NCBI GenBank assembly: GCA_902796455.1
Contig: CADBPH010000108.1
Span: 1 to 11,705 of the forward strand
Length of the DNA: 11,705 bases
Reading direction: 5' to 3'
From: an uncultured Bacteroidia bacterium
GTDB lineage: Bacteria; Bacteroidota; Bacteroidia; Bacteroidales; UBA932
This document shows positions 1 through 7,530 of the stretch, one piece after another. Numbering within the stretch: the first letter of the stretch is position 1; every line of letters starts with the position of its first letter. The position numbers and the translations under genes are program-made. The notes beneath the pieces were generated by a model. The model was not told the DNA's origin, ran no database searches, and saw nothing but the letters and a program-made list of their open reading frames with translations.

Positions 1-416
1 ATGTCTATGTGGCCCAGGTCGCCATGGGTGCCAGTCCGGTCCAGTACATGAATGCCATCAAGGAGGCGGAAGCCTATGACGGTCCGTCCCTGATCATCGC
101 GTACGCCCCGTGTATCAACCACGGCCTGAAAGCCGGCATGGGATTGAGCCAGAAGGAAGAGAAGCTGGCGGTCGAATGCGGCTACTGGCACCTGTACCGC
201 TTCAATCCGGCACTCGAGGAGCAGGGCAAGAATCCGTTCTCGCTCGATTCCAAGGAACCGGATTGGGAGAAGTTCCAGGGCTTCCTGAAGGGCGAGGTCC
301 GTTTCGCCTCCCTGTACAAGCTCTTCCCCGACCGTGCGGAAGAACTGCTTAACAAGACCGAGGAATTCGCCAAGATCCGGTACGCGACCTACAAGCGTCT
401 CGCCGGAAAAGAATAA
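1..416 (+). CDS. nifJ: Pyruvate:ferredoxin (flavodoxin) oxidoreductase, C-terminal fragment
   Basis: This is the last 137 codons of a gene that enters from the left edge; the frame is open from base 3 and ends at TAA 414-416. The family oxidatively decarboxylates pyruvate to acetyl-CoA and CO2 with thiamine diphosphate and passes two electrons through three [4Fe-4S] clusters to ferredoxin or flavodoxin in the cytoplasm of anaerobes. The visible part is the conserved C-terminal segment: an AQVAMGA block, then SLIIAYAPCINHG, whose Cys (codon 111-113) corresponds to the fourth ligand of the cluster nearest the thiamine in characterised enzymes, then GYWHLYRFNP and LDSKEPDW. The full protein is usually about 1,180 residues, so roughly 90% lies outside the window. 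The GTG at base 9 is an internal valine codon, not a start. A terminator follows directly. A ferredoxin suited to accept its electrons is encoded at 7531-7704. Confidence 0.96.
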   Translation, partial: VYVAQVAMGASPVQYMNAIKEAEAYDGPSLIIAYAPCINHGLKAGMGLSQKEEKLAVECGYWHLYRFNPALEEQGKNPFSLDSKEPDWEKFQGFLKGEVRFASLYKLFPDRAEELLNKTEEFAKIRYATYKRLAGKE

Positions 417-436
417 ACCCAGCGGTTATCCGTCAG

Positions 437-466
437 AAAGACCCGACCTCCATGGCGGGTCTTTTT
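437..466 (+). terminator. Intrinsic terminator after nifJ
   Basis: A perfect 9-bp stem (AAAGACCCG at 437-445 with CGGGTCTTT at 456-464) closes a 10-nt loop, and the descending arm runs into a short T tract ending at 466. It starts 20 nt after the nifJ stop codon. The next start codon lies only 25 nt further on. Confidence 0.85.
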
Positions 467-491
467 GGCTTACCGCCACCACGTGAACAAA

Positions 492-1499
492 ATGATGAAA
501 AGGATTATGATGCTGGCAGCATGCTGCCTGGTTGCCGCAACTGCAGTGGCGCAACCCAAAACCAAACTTCGTCCGGACAGGACGCTTCTCCTGTACCCGC
601 AGGGTCAGAATGTCGATCAGGGCATCGTTGAGAACGGAAAGGCCATTACGCTCGGCCCCGGGGAATCCAATGAAATCACCCTGGAGGAAGAAATTCCGGA
701 AAACGGGAACATCAGCAACATCACCCAACCGACAATCGACCTTTATTTCCCGAAGAAGCCCAACGGCCAGTTGGTCGTCGTGGTCCCCGGCGGCGGATAC
801 AGAATTGTATCGTCCTATAATGAAGGGGTTTACGTAGCCGATTGGATGCTCAGCCAGGGCATCACCGTCTGCGTGGTCAAATACCGCCTTCCCAACGGAC
901 ACTGGACGGTTCCGCTGACCGACGTGCAGAACGCCTTCCGGTATTGCCGCGCGCATGCGGAGGAATGGAAGGTCAAACAGATCGGTATCATCGGGTTCTC
1001 CGCCGGCGGGCACCTGGCCGCCTCCGCTTCCAATCTGTATGTGGATGCGGTCACCCGGCCGGACTTTTCCATCCTGATTTACCCGGTCATCCAGTTCCAA
1101 TCCGCCATTACCCATCGGGGAACGCAGAACAATCTCATCGGAAAACAGGAGCTCTGGGATGACAAGAATCTGACTGTCAAGGAATATGAAGAGAAGATGC
1201 ATCGCTACGAAACCCTCGTCGAGCGTTATTCCCTTGAGAAGCAGGTGACCGAAAACACCCCGGTGACGTTCATCGCCCACTGCCTGGACGACAAGACCGT
1301 ACCGATCCAGAACAGCTTCTGCTACATGCTCAGCCTGAAGGAGCACAAGGTTCCGGCCGAAATGCACGTCTATCCGACCGGCGGGCATGGCTGGGGCTTT
1401 ACGACGGACAAATTCGGGAAGGACAAGATCGGCTACTGCCGGGAAGACTTCTTCAACGAGCTGTCACACTGGCTGAAACGCGTTTCAGTGAATCCGTGA
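492..1499 (+). CDS. Secreted alpha/beta-hydrolase, probable carbohydrate esterase
   Basis: A 335-residue exported serine hydrolase of the alpha/beta-hydrolase fold, resembling the bacterial acetyl-xylan/feruloyl-esterase-like group (BD-FAE/DLH type). Residues 1-20 form a signal peptide (MMKR, hydrophobic core, AVA before Gln21). The oxyanion-hole motif PGGGY lies at about 99-103. The nucleophile elbow G-F-S-A-G gives Ser170. The expected Asp is in the DDKTVP segment (most likely Asp267), and the His is in GGHGW (His299), so the triad is complete. The likely role is hydrolysing acetyl or other ester groups on plant glycans in the periplasm; the substrate cannot be read from sequence. I chose the first of two tandem ATGs (492, 495) because it heads the signal peptide; an in-frame TTG at 465 overlaps the terminator and is unlikely. 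The 3' end overlaps the convergent LysR gene by 47 bp. No promoter is recognisable between the nifJ terminator and the start. Confidence 0.85.
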   Translation: MMKRIMMLAACCLVAATAVAQPKTKLRPDRTLLLYPQGQNVDQGIVENGKAITLGPGESNEITLEEEIPENGNISNITQPTIDLYFPKKPNGQLVVVVPGGGYRIVSSYNEGVYVADWMLSQGITVCVVKYRLPNGHWTVPLTDVQNAFRYCRAHAEEWKVKQIGIIGFSAGGHLAASASNLYVDAVTRPDFSILIYPVIQFQSAITHRGTQNNLIGKQELWDDKNLTVKEYEEKMHRYETLVERYSLEKQVTENTPVTFIAHCLDDKTVPIQNSFCYMLSLKEHKVPAEMHVYPTGGHGWGFTTDKFGKDKIGYCREDFFNELSHWLKRVSVNP

Positions 1500-2400
1500 G
1501 CGCACTGACCAAGGTCTGGTAAACCCTCTTTCCGGCGAACCCGGGGAGAGGGTTTAAATGAATGTCATAGACAAACTCCGGCAGACTGACGGGCATCAGC
1601 AGCAGACTCCCCGAGGCCAGTTCCCGGCGTACGGCGCAGCGCGGGACAATCCCGACCAGATCGGTCGAATCCAGCACCATCGACTTCAGCGTCTCGATGG
1701 ACGGGGAGCAGACGGCGACGCGGGGCACGAGGTCCTGGGTCAGGAAAGGGACATAGCCGCTCCACAGGGCGAAACGGTTCGAAACATGGATTCCTGCAAT
1801 CGTGGAGAAAGGCTTGGAAGAATCCGGCGTATCTTCCTGGCTGACAGCCGCTCCGGCGACCGAACGATTCCCGGTGGAAGAGACGACCGCCGCTTCCATG
1901 ACGCCGACCAGTTTGCTTTCTCCTTCGAAATCCATGGTTTCAGGACTGGGACAGACGGACAGTTCCGCATCCGGGACTTTGTCGGAAAGGAGGGAGCCCT
2001 CTTCCGTCCCTGTCAAAGGAACGACATCAAAGGAAATGTCCGGATGGGCGGCATGAAGCACCGCCAGGGCGGGCGGCAGGATATAGGAGGCGGAAACAGC
2101 ATCTGCGGCAATCCGGATGGGACGTCCCCCGGTCAAACGGCCGCCGGGGGCGAACATGGACGCAGCGGCATCGTACCAATAGACGATCTGCTGCGCATAA
2201 TCCCGGAAGGCCAGGCCGGCGGATGTCAGCTGGACTTCTCCCCGCTTGCGGTCAAACAACGTAAGGCCAAGTTCTTTTTCCAGGGAGCCGATGCTCTGGC
2301 TGACGGCAGGCTGGCTGATTCCGAGCGTTTTGGCCGCCTGGGTGAAACTGCCGCAGGATGCGACAGCCAAAAATGTCTTCAATCGGAAGTCTTCCAACAT
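1453..2400 (-). CDS. LysR-family transcriptional regulator
   Basis: A 315-residue cytoplasmic DNA-binding regulator of ordinary LysR length. The N-terminal winged helix-turn-helix (about residues 5-63) is canonical: FLAVASCGSFTQAAKTLGIS, then QPAVSQSI, GSLEKELGLTLFDR and LTSAG. A linker helix follows, and from about 92 to 300 a two-lobed effector-binding domain beginning PIRIAAD and ILPPALAVLHAAHPDISF. The inducer is unknown and I see no motif tying it to a named subfamily such as OxyR or CysB. The ATG at 2400 is preferred over an upstream in-frame TTG (2412), because the -7 element at 2420-2427 would start transcription at about 2413-2416 and leave almost no leader before the TTG. The gene diverges from the DUF6259 enzyme, the usual LysR arrangement, so that gene is its most likely target. 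The stop lies inside the end of the convergent esterase gene. Confidence 0.93.
   Translation of the reverse strand: MLEDFRLKTFLAVASCGSFTQAAKTLGISQPAVSQSIGSLEKELGLTLFDRKRGEVQLTSAGLAFRDYAQQIVYWYDAAASMFAPGGRLTGGRPIRIAADAVSASYILPPALAVLHAAHPDISFDVVPLTGTEEGSLLSDKVPDAELSVCPSPETMDFEGESKLVGVMEAAVVSSTGNRSVAGAAVSQEDTPDSSKPFSTIAGIHVSNRFALWSGYVPFLTQDLVPRVAVCSPSIETLKSMVLDSTDLVGIVPRCAVRRELASGSLLLMPVSLPEFVYDIHLNPLPGFAGKRVYQTLVSALTDSLKRVSASVTAR
1520..1556. other. Strong hairpin inside the 3' part of the LysR gene, just after the esterase stop
   Basis: TAAACCCTCT (1520-1529) pairs perfectly with AGAGGGTTTA (1547-1556). The stem continues inward through two T/G wobbles and CCGG/CCGG to a 5-nt loop (1536-1540), about 16 bp in all. 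It begins 21 nt after the esterase stop codon and lies wholly within the LysR coding sequence on the other strand. There is no T tract on either side, so it is not a classical terminator. It could form the 3' end or stabiliser of the esterase mRNA; that role is inference. Confidence 0.55.
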
Positions 2401-2419
2401 GTTCCGCAACAATTTCCGT

Positions 2420-2427
2420 CAAAGATA
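2420..2427 (-). promoter_or_regulatory. Promoter -7 element for the LysR gene
   Basis: The minus strand reads TATCTTTG, a match to the Bacteroidota -7 consensus TAnnTTTG. An ATTG lies exactly 20 nt upstream on that strand (plus-strand 2448-2451), at the spacing expected for the -33 box. Transcription would start near 2413-2416, about 15 nt before the LysR ATG. Confidence 0.65.
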
Positions 2428-2460
2428 GCATGTTTTCCGCCAAATATCAATTTAAAAAGG

Positions 2461-2468
2461 TATCTTTG
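2461..2468 (+). promoter_or_regulatory. Promoter -7 element for the DUF6259 lipoprotein gene
   Basis: TATCTTTG matches the Bacteroidota -7 consensus. A start of transcription near 2473-2476 would leave a leader of about 20 nt before ATG 2494. No good TTTG box lies at the standard spacing; the nearest T-rich stretch (2433-2436) is about 24 nt upstream, so the -33 element is weak. A weak -33 fits a promoter needing an activator, and LysR is encoded next door. The element is the exact mirror image of the LysR -7 element at 2420-2427. Confidence 0.65.
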
Positions 2469-2493
2469 TAGAATCTTATCCAACCGGATCGCG

Positions 2494-4596
2494 ATGATTA
2501 TAAAAACAAGGCATTTCTGCGTTGCAGTCTGCGTGCTTGCCCTCATTTCCTGCGGGGGTGCTGTCCAGCCTGACCTGACAGAAGACTGGGCGGTAGTCCT
2601 TGAGTCCCTGGATTCGACACGGAACGTCCTCTCCTTCCATCCGGATGAAGCAGGGGAACGGATTGTGCGTACGCGGGGGAAACAGTGCATCGTCACCTAT
2701 CCATCCGTCGGCGGCAAGAATATCGAAGTCTCATTTACTTATGAAAAGGGAAACGACTACGAGGCCGTCACCCCGAAGGTTGTCAACCGGGAAGAAGGTT
2801 GGGTCGTCTTAACGCTGGCCGGTCCGGAAAGAAAAGACCTGGGCGTCGATGTCAAGAAGATGGACCTGCTTGTCCCGAACGGCGGCGGTATCCGCTATGA
2901 CTTTACCCAAGTCAAATCGGACGATAACTGGACGAGAAGCAAAGACAAAAAGTATTATGAGGCCCGCTTTGCCTATGCCGGGCACAAGTGCGACATGCAG
3001 TGGTTCGAGTTTTTCTCGGGCAGTGAAAACCTCTATATCGCCTGCCATGACCCGGAATTCCGGTGGAAGACCTTCCGGTTCCAGTATTATCCGGCCGAAG
3101 GACGGATTGCATTCCGGCAGGAACACCGGTTCACTTGCTTCCCTGGGGAGACGTGGAACGGCCCTGCCACACAGATCGCCCGTCTGGAGGGCAGCTGGCG
3201 GAGCGGTGCGGACCGGTACCAGGCCTGGTTCCGGAGTGTCAAAAAGGTAATCCGCCAGCCGCAGTGGCTGAAAGCGTCTTCAGGCTGGCTGCTGACCATC
3301 CTCCGGCAGCAGAACGGGCAGATGATCTGGAGCTATCCCGAGGTCGGAACGACGCTCGTCGATGCAGCCGAACGGCGCGGACTCGACATCCTGGCCCTGT
3401 ACGGTTGGACCGTGGGCGGGCATGACCGGTTCTACCCCGATTACGAGGTTTCTGAGGAGATGGGCGGCGAAGAAGCCCTCAAGACGGCTTTCGCCCAGAT
3501 CCACGCACGCGGGAAACGGGCCATCCTGTATATCAACGGGCAGCTGATCGACCGGAACGGTACCCAGTTTTGGGCGGATACGGGACAGTTCATCGCCCGG
3601 GTGGGCAAGACCGGACAGTTCCAGAAGCAGCAATATATCAAATTCGACAGTACCGGTCCCCGGACCTTCGGCGTCGGCTGTTATCACGATCCGCGCTGGC
3701 GAAACCGGATGCTGAACATCGCAAAAAAAGCAAAGGCGCTCGGCGCCGATGGCGTCATCTATGACCAGCTCGGCGGGCATAACACGAATTACTGCTACGG
3801 AGAAGGGCATGGACACCGGGTTCCTGCCGTCGCCTATAACCAGGACCGGATGGAATTCCTGGAGTGGGCATCCGGCCAGATGAAAGCCATCGATCCTGAT
3901 TTCATCATCATGGCGGAAGCGCTGCAGGACTGCGAACTCGGCGCGATCGAAATGTTCCACGGCTGGTCGGTGCCGGCCTCCAAGGGCGTCAAACCGGAGT
4001 ATATCCGCCGGGCCATCGACAAAGACGGGTTCATGACCCTCTTCCCAGACGCCTTCCATTATGTGTTCCCGGACGCGCAGGCGACGCTCCGTTACTCGAC
4101 ACCCGCCATGATGCGCGGAGCCATCAATTTCGGGACGACCTTCGGTTACCGCCACGAAATCGAATGCCGGTATCAGCCCGACAAATGGTACCTGCTTGAA
4201 GACCGGATCCCGACCAAGGAAGATTACGCGGATGTCCATTCCACGCCGTTCCTGAAAACGGTCCAGGAATATGATCCCGCGGAGCTGATCGCATACGGAA
4301 AAGCCGTCATGGATCTTCGCCGGAAGTACGAAGATCTTCTGTATAAGGGCGTTTACCGGGCAGACGAAGGATTTTCCATCGAAACGGAAGCGCCGTACCT
4401 GATCGGGCGCGCCTTTGTCTCCGGAAAGAAGATGGGCGTCGTCGTCTGGAATGTCTCCGATGAAGGGCCCGCCGATTACACCGTCATCCCGGACAAGGGC
4501 TGGACGCTGCAGGAGACGGCCGCTCCCGAAGGGATTCCCGCGGAAGGTCCGCTGCCGGCACAGAGTATCCGGCTGCTGGTTTTCGAAAAACAATAA
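2494..4596 (+). CDS. DUF6259-type lipoprotein, probable TIM-barrel glycoside hydrolase
   Basis: A 700-residue surface or periplasmic lipoprotein. MIIKTRHFCVAVCVLALISC gives a type II signal peptide with lipidated Cys20. Residues about 25-250 look like an N-terminal beta-sandwich. A barrel-like region follows (about 260-560): DILALYGWTVGGHDRFYPDY, RAILYINGQLIDRNG, ADGVIYDQLGGH and DFIIMAEAL. A small C-terminal beta domain (about 615-700) is typical of retaining glycosidases. Asp424 at the end of the VIYD strand and Glu475 in MAEA are my candidate catalytic residues by analogy with clans that place an Asp on barrel strand 4. I recall this layout from DUF6259 proteins of Bacteroidota, whose substrate I do not know. 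The start at 2494 heads the lipoprotein signal; the frame is open further upstream only because it lies opposite LysR. It diverges from LysR and precedes the M16 protease by 38 nt. Fold assignment is fairly firm, function is inference. Confidence 0.8.
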   Translation: MIIKTRHFCVAVCVLALISCGGAVQPDLTEDWAVVLESLDSTRNVLSFHPDEAGERIVRTRGKQCIVTYPSVGGKNIEVSFTYEKGNDYEAVTPKVVNREEGWVVLTLAGPERKDLGVDVKKMDLLVPNGGGIRYDFTQVKSDDNWTRSKDKKYYEARFAYAGHKCDMQWFEFFSGSENLYIACHDPEFRWKTFRFQYYPAEGRIAFRQEHRFTCFPGETWNGPATQIARLEGSWRSGADRYQAWFRSVKKVIRQPQWLKASSGWLLTILRQQNGQMIWSYPEVGTTLVDAAERRGLDILALYGWTVGGHDRFYPDYEVSEEMGGEEALKTAFAQIHARGKRAILYINGQLIDRNGTQFWADTGQFIARVGKTGQFQKQQYIKFDSTGPRTFGVGCYHDPRWRNRMLNIAKKAKALGADGVIYDQLGGHNTNYCYGEGHGHRVPAVAYNQDRMEFLEWASGQMKAIDPDFIIMAEALQDCELGAIEMFHGWSVPASKGVKPEYIRRAIDKDGFMTLFPDAFHYVFPDAQATLRYSTPAMMRGAINFGTTFGYRHEIECRYQPDKWYLLEDRIPTKEDYADVHSTPFLKTVQEYDPAELIAYGKAVMDLRRKYEDLLYKGVYRADEGFSIETEAPYLIGRAFVSGKKMGVVVWNVSDEGPADYTVIPDKGWTLQETAAPEGIPAEGPLPAQSIRLLVFEKQ

Positions 4597-4634
4597 AACA
4601 ACAATAACACACGTAAAACAAAACAATTGAACGA

Positions 4635-7460
4635 ATGAAACAATTCATTTCCCTTTTTGCAGCGCTCGCTCTGGGTTTGTCCTGCTTGAATGCCGGGGCC
4701 CAGCAGATGCAGCAGCTCCCGAATGATCCGGCGGTTCGGAAAGGCCAGCTGGAAAACGGACTGACCTACTACATCCGACACAATGACAAACCCGCCGGAC
4801 GGGCCGAGTTCTATCTCGCCACCAACGTCGGCGCCATCCAGGAAGCCCCTGACCAGGACGGTCTCGCCCACTTCCTCGAGCACATGTGCTTCAACGGCAC
4901 GAAGAATTTCCCCGGCAAGGCGATCCTGGATTACCTGCAGAGCATCGGCGCCTCCTTCGGCGGCAACGTCAACGCTTCTACAGGTGTGGAACAGACTGTC
5001 TATATGCTGAACAACATCCCGCTGCTCCGCGAGACAGTCATTGACACCTGCATCCTGATCATGCACGATTATGCGCACTTCGTAACCAATTCGCCCGAGG
5101 AGATCGACAAGGAGCGCCCCGTCATCATCGAGGAGCGCCGCGCCCGCCGCAATGCTTCCTGGCGGATGCATGAGAAGTCTCTCCCCTATTATTACGGAGA
5201 CACCAAGTACGGCAGCTGCACACTGATCGGCCTTCAGGAAAACCTGGAGAATTTCAAACACGAAAGCCTCGTGAACTTCTACCAGACCTGGTATCATCCT
5301 GACATGCAGGCACTGATCGTTGTCGGTGACGTGGATGTGGACGCGGTCGAAAAGAAGATTGCCAAGATCTTCTCCGACATTCCAAAAGCGGTCAATCCCA
5401 AGCCGAAGGAGGTGATCCGGATTCCCGGCAATGCAGAACCGATTATCGGTATCATTACGGATCCGGAAGCCACCTCGACGAATTTTGAAGTGCTCTGGAA
5501 AACCGACGCCGCTCCGGAAGAGCTGAACAGCACCGTAGCCGGCAAGGTGAACATGCTGGTCAAGGCGATCATCGGCTCTGTCATGGGAGAACGCTTCCAG
5601 GACATTACCGCCAAGAGCGACGCTCCTTTCCTGAATGCCAGCCTGGGCATCGGGAACATGTGCGAAACCATGGATGTGACCATCGGCGGAGTCGCCTGCA
5701 AGGAAGGGGAAGCCATCCCCGGCTTGAAGGCCTTCATGACCGAGGCTGAAAAAATGAAACGGTTCGGATTTACCGACGCCGAGGTCGAACGGGCCAAGGC
5801 CGATATTCTTTCCGCCTATGAAACCCGGGCGAAAAAAGCCGATACCCGCAAGAATGCGGAACTCGTTTCTCCGCTGATCAGCAACTTCTTCGACAATACG
5901 ACCTATATGGTCCCCCAGCAGGAGTATGAACTCATGCAGCAGCTCTTGCCCATGCTGAACAGCCAGGTGCTGAACCAGGTCGCAGCCAGTGTCATTACAG
6001 ACAGCAACCTCGTGGTCCTGTACAAGGCTCCCGAGAAAGAAGGCCTTGTCCACCCGACGGAAGCACAGATCCGCGCCGTCATTGACGAAGTCCGCGCGGC
6101 AGACATCCAGGCCAACGCCGAAGAAGCCATGTCTACGGATCTGCTCGATCCCGCGCTCTTGAAGGGTTGCAAGATCAAGAAGACCGCCCAAGGCATCTAT
6201 GACAGCCAGGTGCTGACCCTGAAGAATGGCCTGAAAGTCATTCTCCTGCCTACGGATTATGAAAAGGACAAGATCCAGTTCGAGTTGTACAAGAATGGCG
6301 GTATGTCCCTGATTCCGGCCGAGGATCTGCCCAGCTTCGAAAGCAATGTCTGGGGCTTGTTCCAGTCCAACAGCGGTGTTTCGAAGTTCCCTGCCACGAC
6401 GGTTACCAAGATGCTCGCCGGCAAGTATGCTTCCGCCAGCCCGTATATCACCGGCCTGCGCCACGGCATCTCCGGTTCCAGCACGGCCAAGGATCTTGAA
6501 ACGGCTTTCCAGCTGATGTATCTCTACTTCACGGATCCCCGGTTCGACCAGAACGAGTATGACCAGGGCATCAAGATGATCAACAACGTTCTCCCGAACA
6601 TGGTGAAACAGCCGAATTACAAGATGCAGAAACAGATGATGACCACGCTCTATGGCGAGAACCCGCGCCAGGTCCTGATCAGCGAAGAGAGTGTGGCCAA
6701 GGCCAATCTGGCGACCATCGAGAAGAATTACCGCAAGCTGTTCCACGATGTCGGCGGCGCGACGGCCATCATTGTCGGCGATTTCAATATCGAGACAATC
6801 AAACCGCTCGTCACCAAGTACTTCGGATCGCTTCCGAAAGGCAAGAAGGGAACCCCTTGGGTGGACCCGAATACGGATATCCTGCCCGGCAACCGCGTCA
6901 ATGACTTTGCCGTGGATATGCAGACTCCGCAGACGACCGTCCTCCAGGTCTACACGGCGCCCGTTTCTTACTCGGTCGCCAAGCAGACGGCGCTTTCCGC
7001 TGCATCCTATATCCTTGACATGCGCTATGTTACTTCTCTGCGTGAAGAGGAAGGCGGCACCTATGGTGCAAGCAGCTCCGCCAGCCTGAGCCGTGAGCCG
7101 AAAGAAGAGGCCCTCATCCAAGTTTCCTTCAATTCGAAGCCTTCCAAGGCGGATAAACTCCGTGAGTTGGCTATTGACGGACTCAAGAAGCTCGCTGAAG
7201 AAGGTCCGACTCCGGAAGAGTTCACCATGGCGGTTGAGAATCTGACCAAGAAACTTCCGGAAAGCCGGATTACCAACCGGTACTGGCACGGCATCCTGAA
7301 GTCCTATGACTTGTACAAGTACGACCGGAATGTCGAGTATGAGGCTTCGATCAAGGCCCTGACGCCCGAGGCGATCCAGAATGCCCTGAAAGAGGTGCTT
7401 GCCAGCGGCAATTTCGTCGAGGTGATCATGCGCCCGGCCAATGCCGCCGAGGTAGAATAA
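4635..7460 (+). CDS. Secreted M16 (pitrilysin/PqqL-like) zinc metalloprotease
   Basis: A 941-residue exported protease with the usual two-half M16 architecture. Residues 1-22 are a signal peptide (MKQF, hydrophobic core, A-G-A before Gln23). The N-terminal catalytic half carries the inverted zinc motif H-F-L-E-H (His79, Glu82, His83), followed by the family block FNGTKNFPG and, in RPVIIEERRAR, the third zinc ligand (Glu167 by alignment with mitochondrial processing peptidase beta). The C-terminal half (about 520-941) repeats the fold without HxxEH and would form the second shell of the closed chamber. Length matches PqqL-like periplasmic proteases of Bacteroidota, which cut unfolded proteins or peptides; the natural substrate is unknown. 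The 38-nt gap to the upstream gene is A-rich with no recognisable promoter, so read-through transcription is possible. Transcription ends at the strong hairpin 15 nt past the stop. Confidence 0.93.
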   Translation: MKQFISLFAALALGLSCLNAGAQQMQQLPNDPAVRKGQLENGLTYYIRHNDKPAGRAEFYLATNVGAIQEAPDQDGLAHFLEHMCFNGTKNFPGKAILDYLQSIGASFGGNVNASTGVEQTVYMLNNIPLLRETVIDTCILIMHDYAHFVTNSPEEIDKERPVIIEERRARRNASWRMHEKSLPYYYGDTKYGSCTLIGLQENLENFKHESLVNFYQTWYHPDMQALIVVGDVDVDAVEKKIAKIFSDIPKAVNPKPKEVIRIPGNAEPIIGIITDPEATSTNFEVLWKTDAAPEELNSTVAGKVNMLVKAIIGSVMGERFQDITAKSDAPFLNASLGIGNMCETMDVTIGGVACKEGEAIPGLKAFMTEAEKMKRFGFTDAEVERAKADILSAYETRAKKADTRKNAELVSPLISNFFDNTTYMVPQQEYELMQQLLPMLNSQVLNQVAASVITDSNLVVLYKAPEKEGLVHPTEAQIRAVIDEVRAADIQANAEEAMSTDLLDPALLKGCKIKKTAQGIYDSQVLTLKNGLKVILLPTDYEKDKIQFELYKNGGMSLIPAEDLPSFESNVWGLFQSNSGVSKFPATTVTKMLAGKYASASPYITGLRHGISGSSTAKDLETAFQLMYLYFTDPRFDQNEYDQGIKMINNVLPNMVKQPNYKMQKQMMTTLYGENPRQVLISEESVAKANLATIEKNYRKLFHDVGGATAIIVGDFNIETIKPLVTKYFGSLPKGKKGTPWVDPNTDILPGNRVNDFAVDMQTPQTTVLQVYTAPVSYSVAKQTALSAASYILDMRYVTSLREEEGGTYGASSSASLSREPKEEALIQVSFNSKPSKADKLRELAIDGLKKLAEEGPTPEEFTMAVENLTKKLPESRITNRYWHGILKSYDLYKYDRNVEYEASIKALTPEAIQNALKEVLASGNFVEVIMRPANAAEVE

Positions 7461-7475
7461 TTTCCCCGGATACAG

Positions 7476-7515
7476 AAAAGACCGGGATGGCTCGAAAGAG
7501 TCATCCCGGTCTTTT
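7476..7515. terminator. Bidirectional intrinsic terminator
   Basis: AAAAGACCGGGATG (7476-7489) pairs with CATCCCGGTCTTTT (7502-7515). A G/T wobble and a CTC/GAG inner stem extend it to a GAAA tetraloop (7494-7497), about 18 bp in total. The plus strand continues TTTTT ATTTT; the minus strand ends in a run of Ts as well. It sits 15 nt after the M16 stop and 15 nt after the convergent ferredoxin stop, so one hairpin can serve both genes. Confidence 0.93.
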
Positions 7516-7530
7516 TATTTTGCCAAATGA

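Noticed and set aside
492..560. Possible lipobox (L-A-A-C) in the esterase signal peptide
   Set aside because: The cysteine would be residue 11, leaving a hydrophobic core of about six residues, too short for a lipoprotein signal; A-V-A before Gln21 is a better type I site.
1558..2493. Upstream extension of the DUF6259 frame by 312 codons
   Set aside because: The extension is the antisense of the LysR gene. The lipoprotein signal peptide, starting at 2494, and the -7 element at 2461-2468 place the true start at 2494.
4597..4634. Possible promoter between the DUF6259 gene and the M16 protease
   Set aside because: The 38 nt are A-rich but contain no TAnnTTTG or TTTG box and no hairpin, so no promoter or terminator can be supported.
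4476..7289. A 937-codon open frame on the minus strand opposite the M16 protease
   Set aside because: It lies wholly across a well-supported plus-strand gene with catalytic motifs. Its translation shows no recognisable motif or signal, and long antisense frames are expected here from the GC-rich codon use. The same holds for long minus frames at 426-1388, 3280-4626 and 9083-10675.
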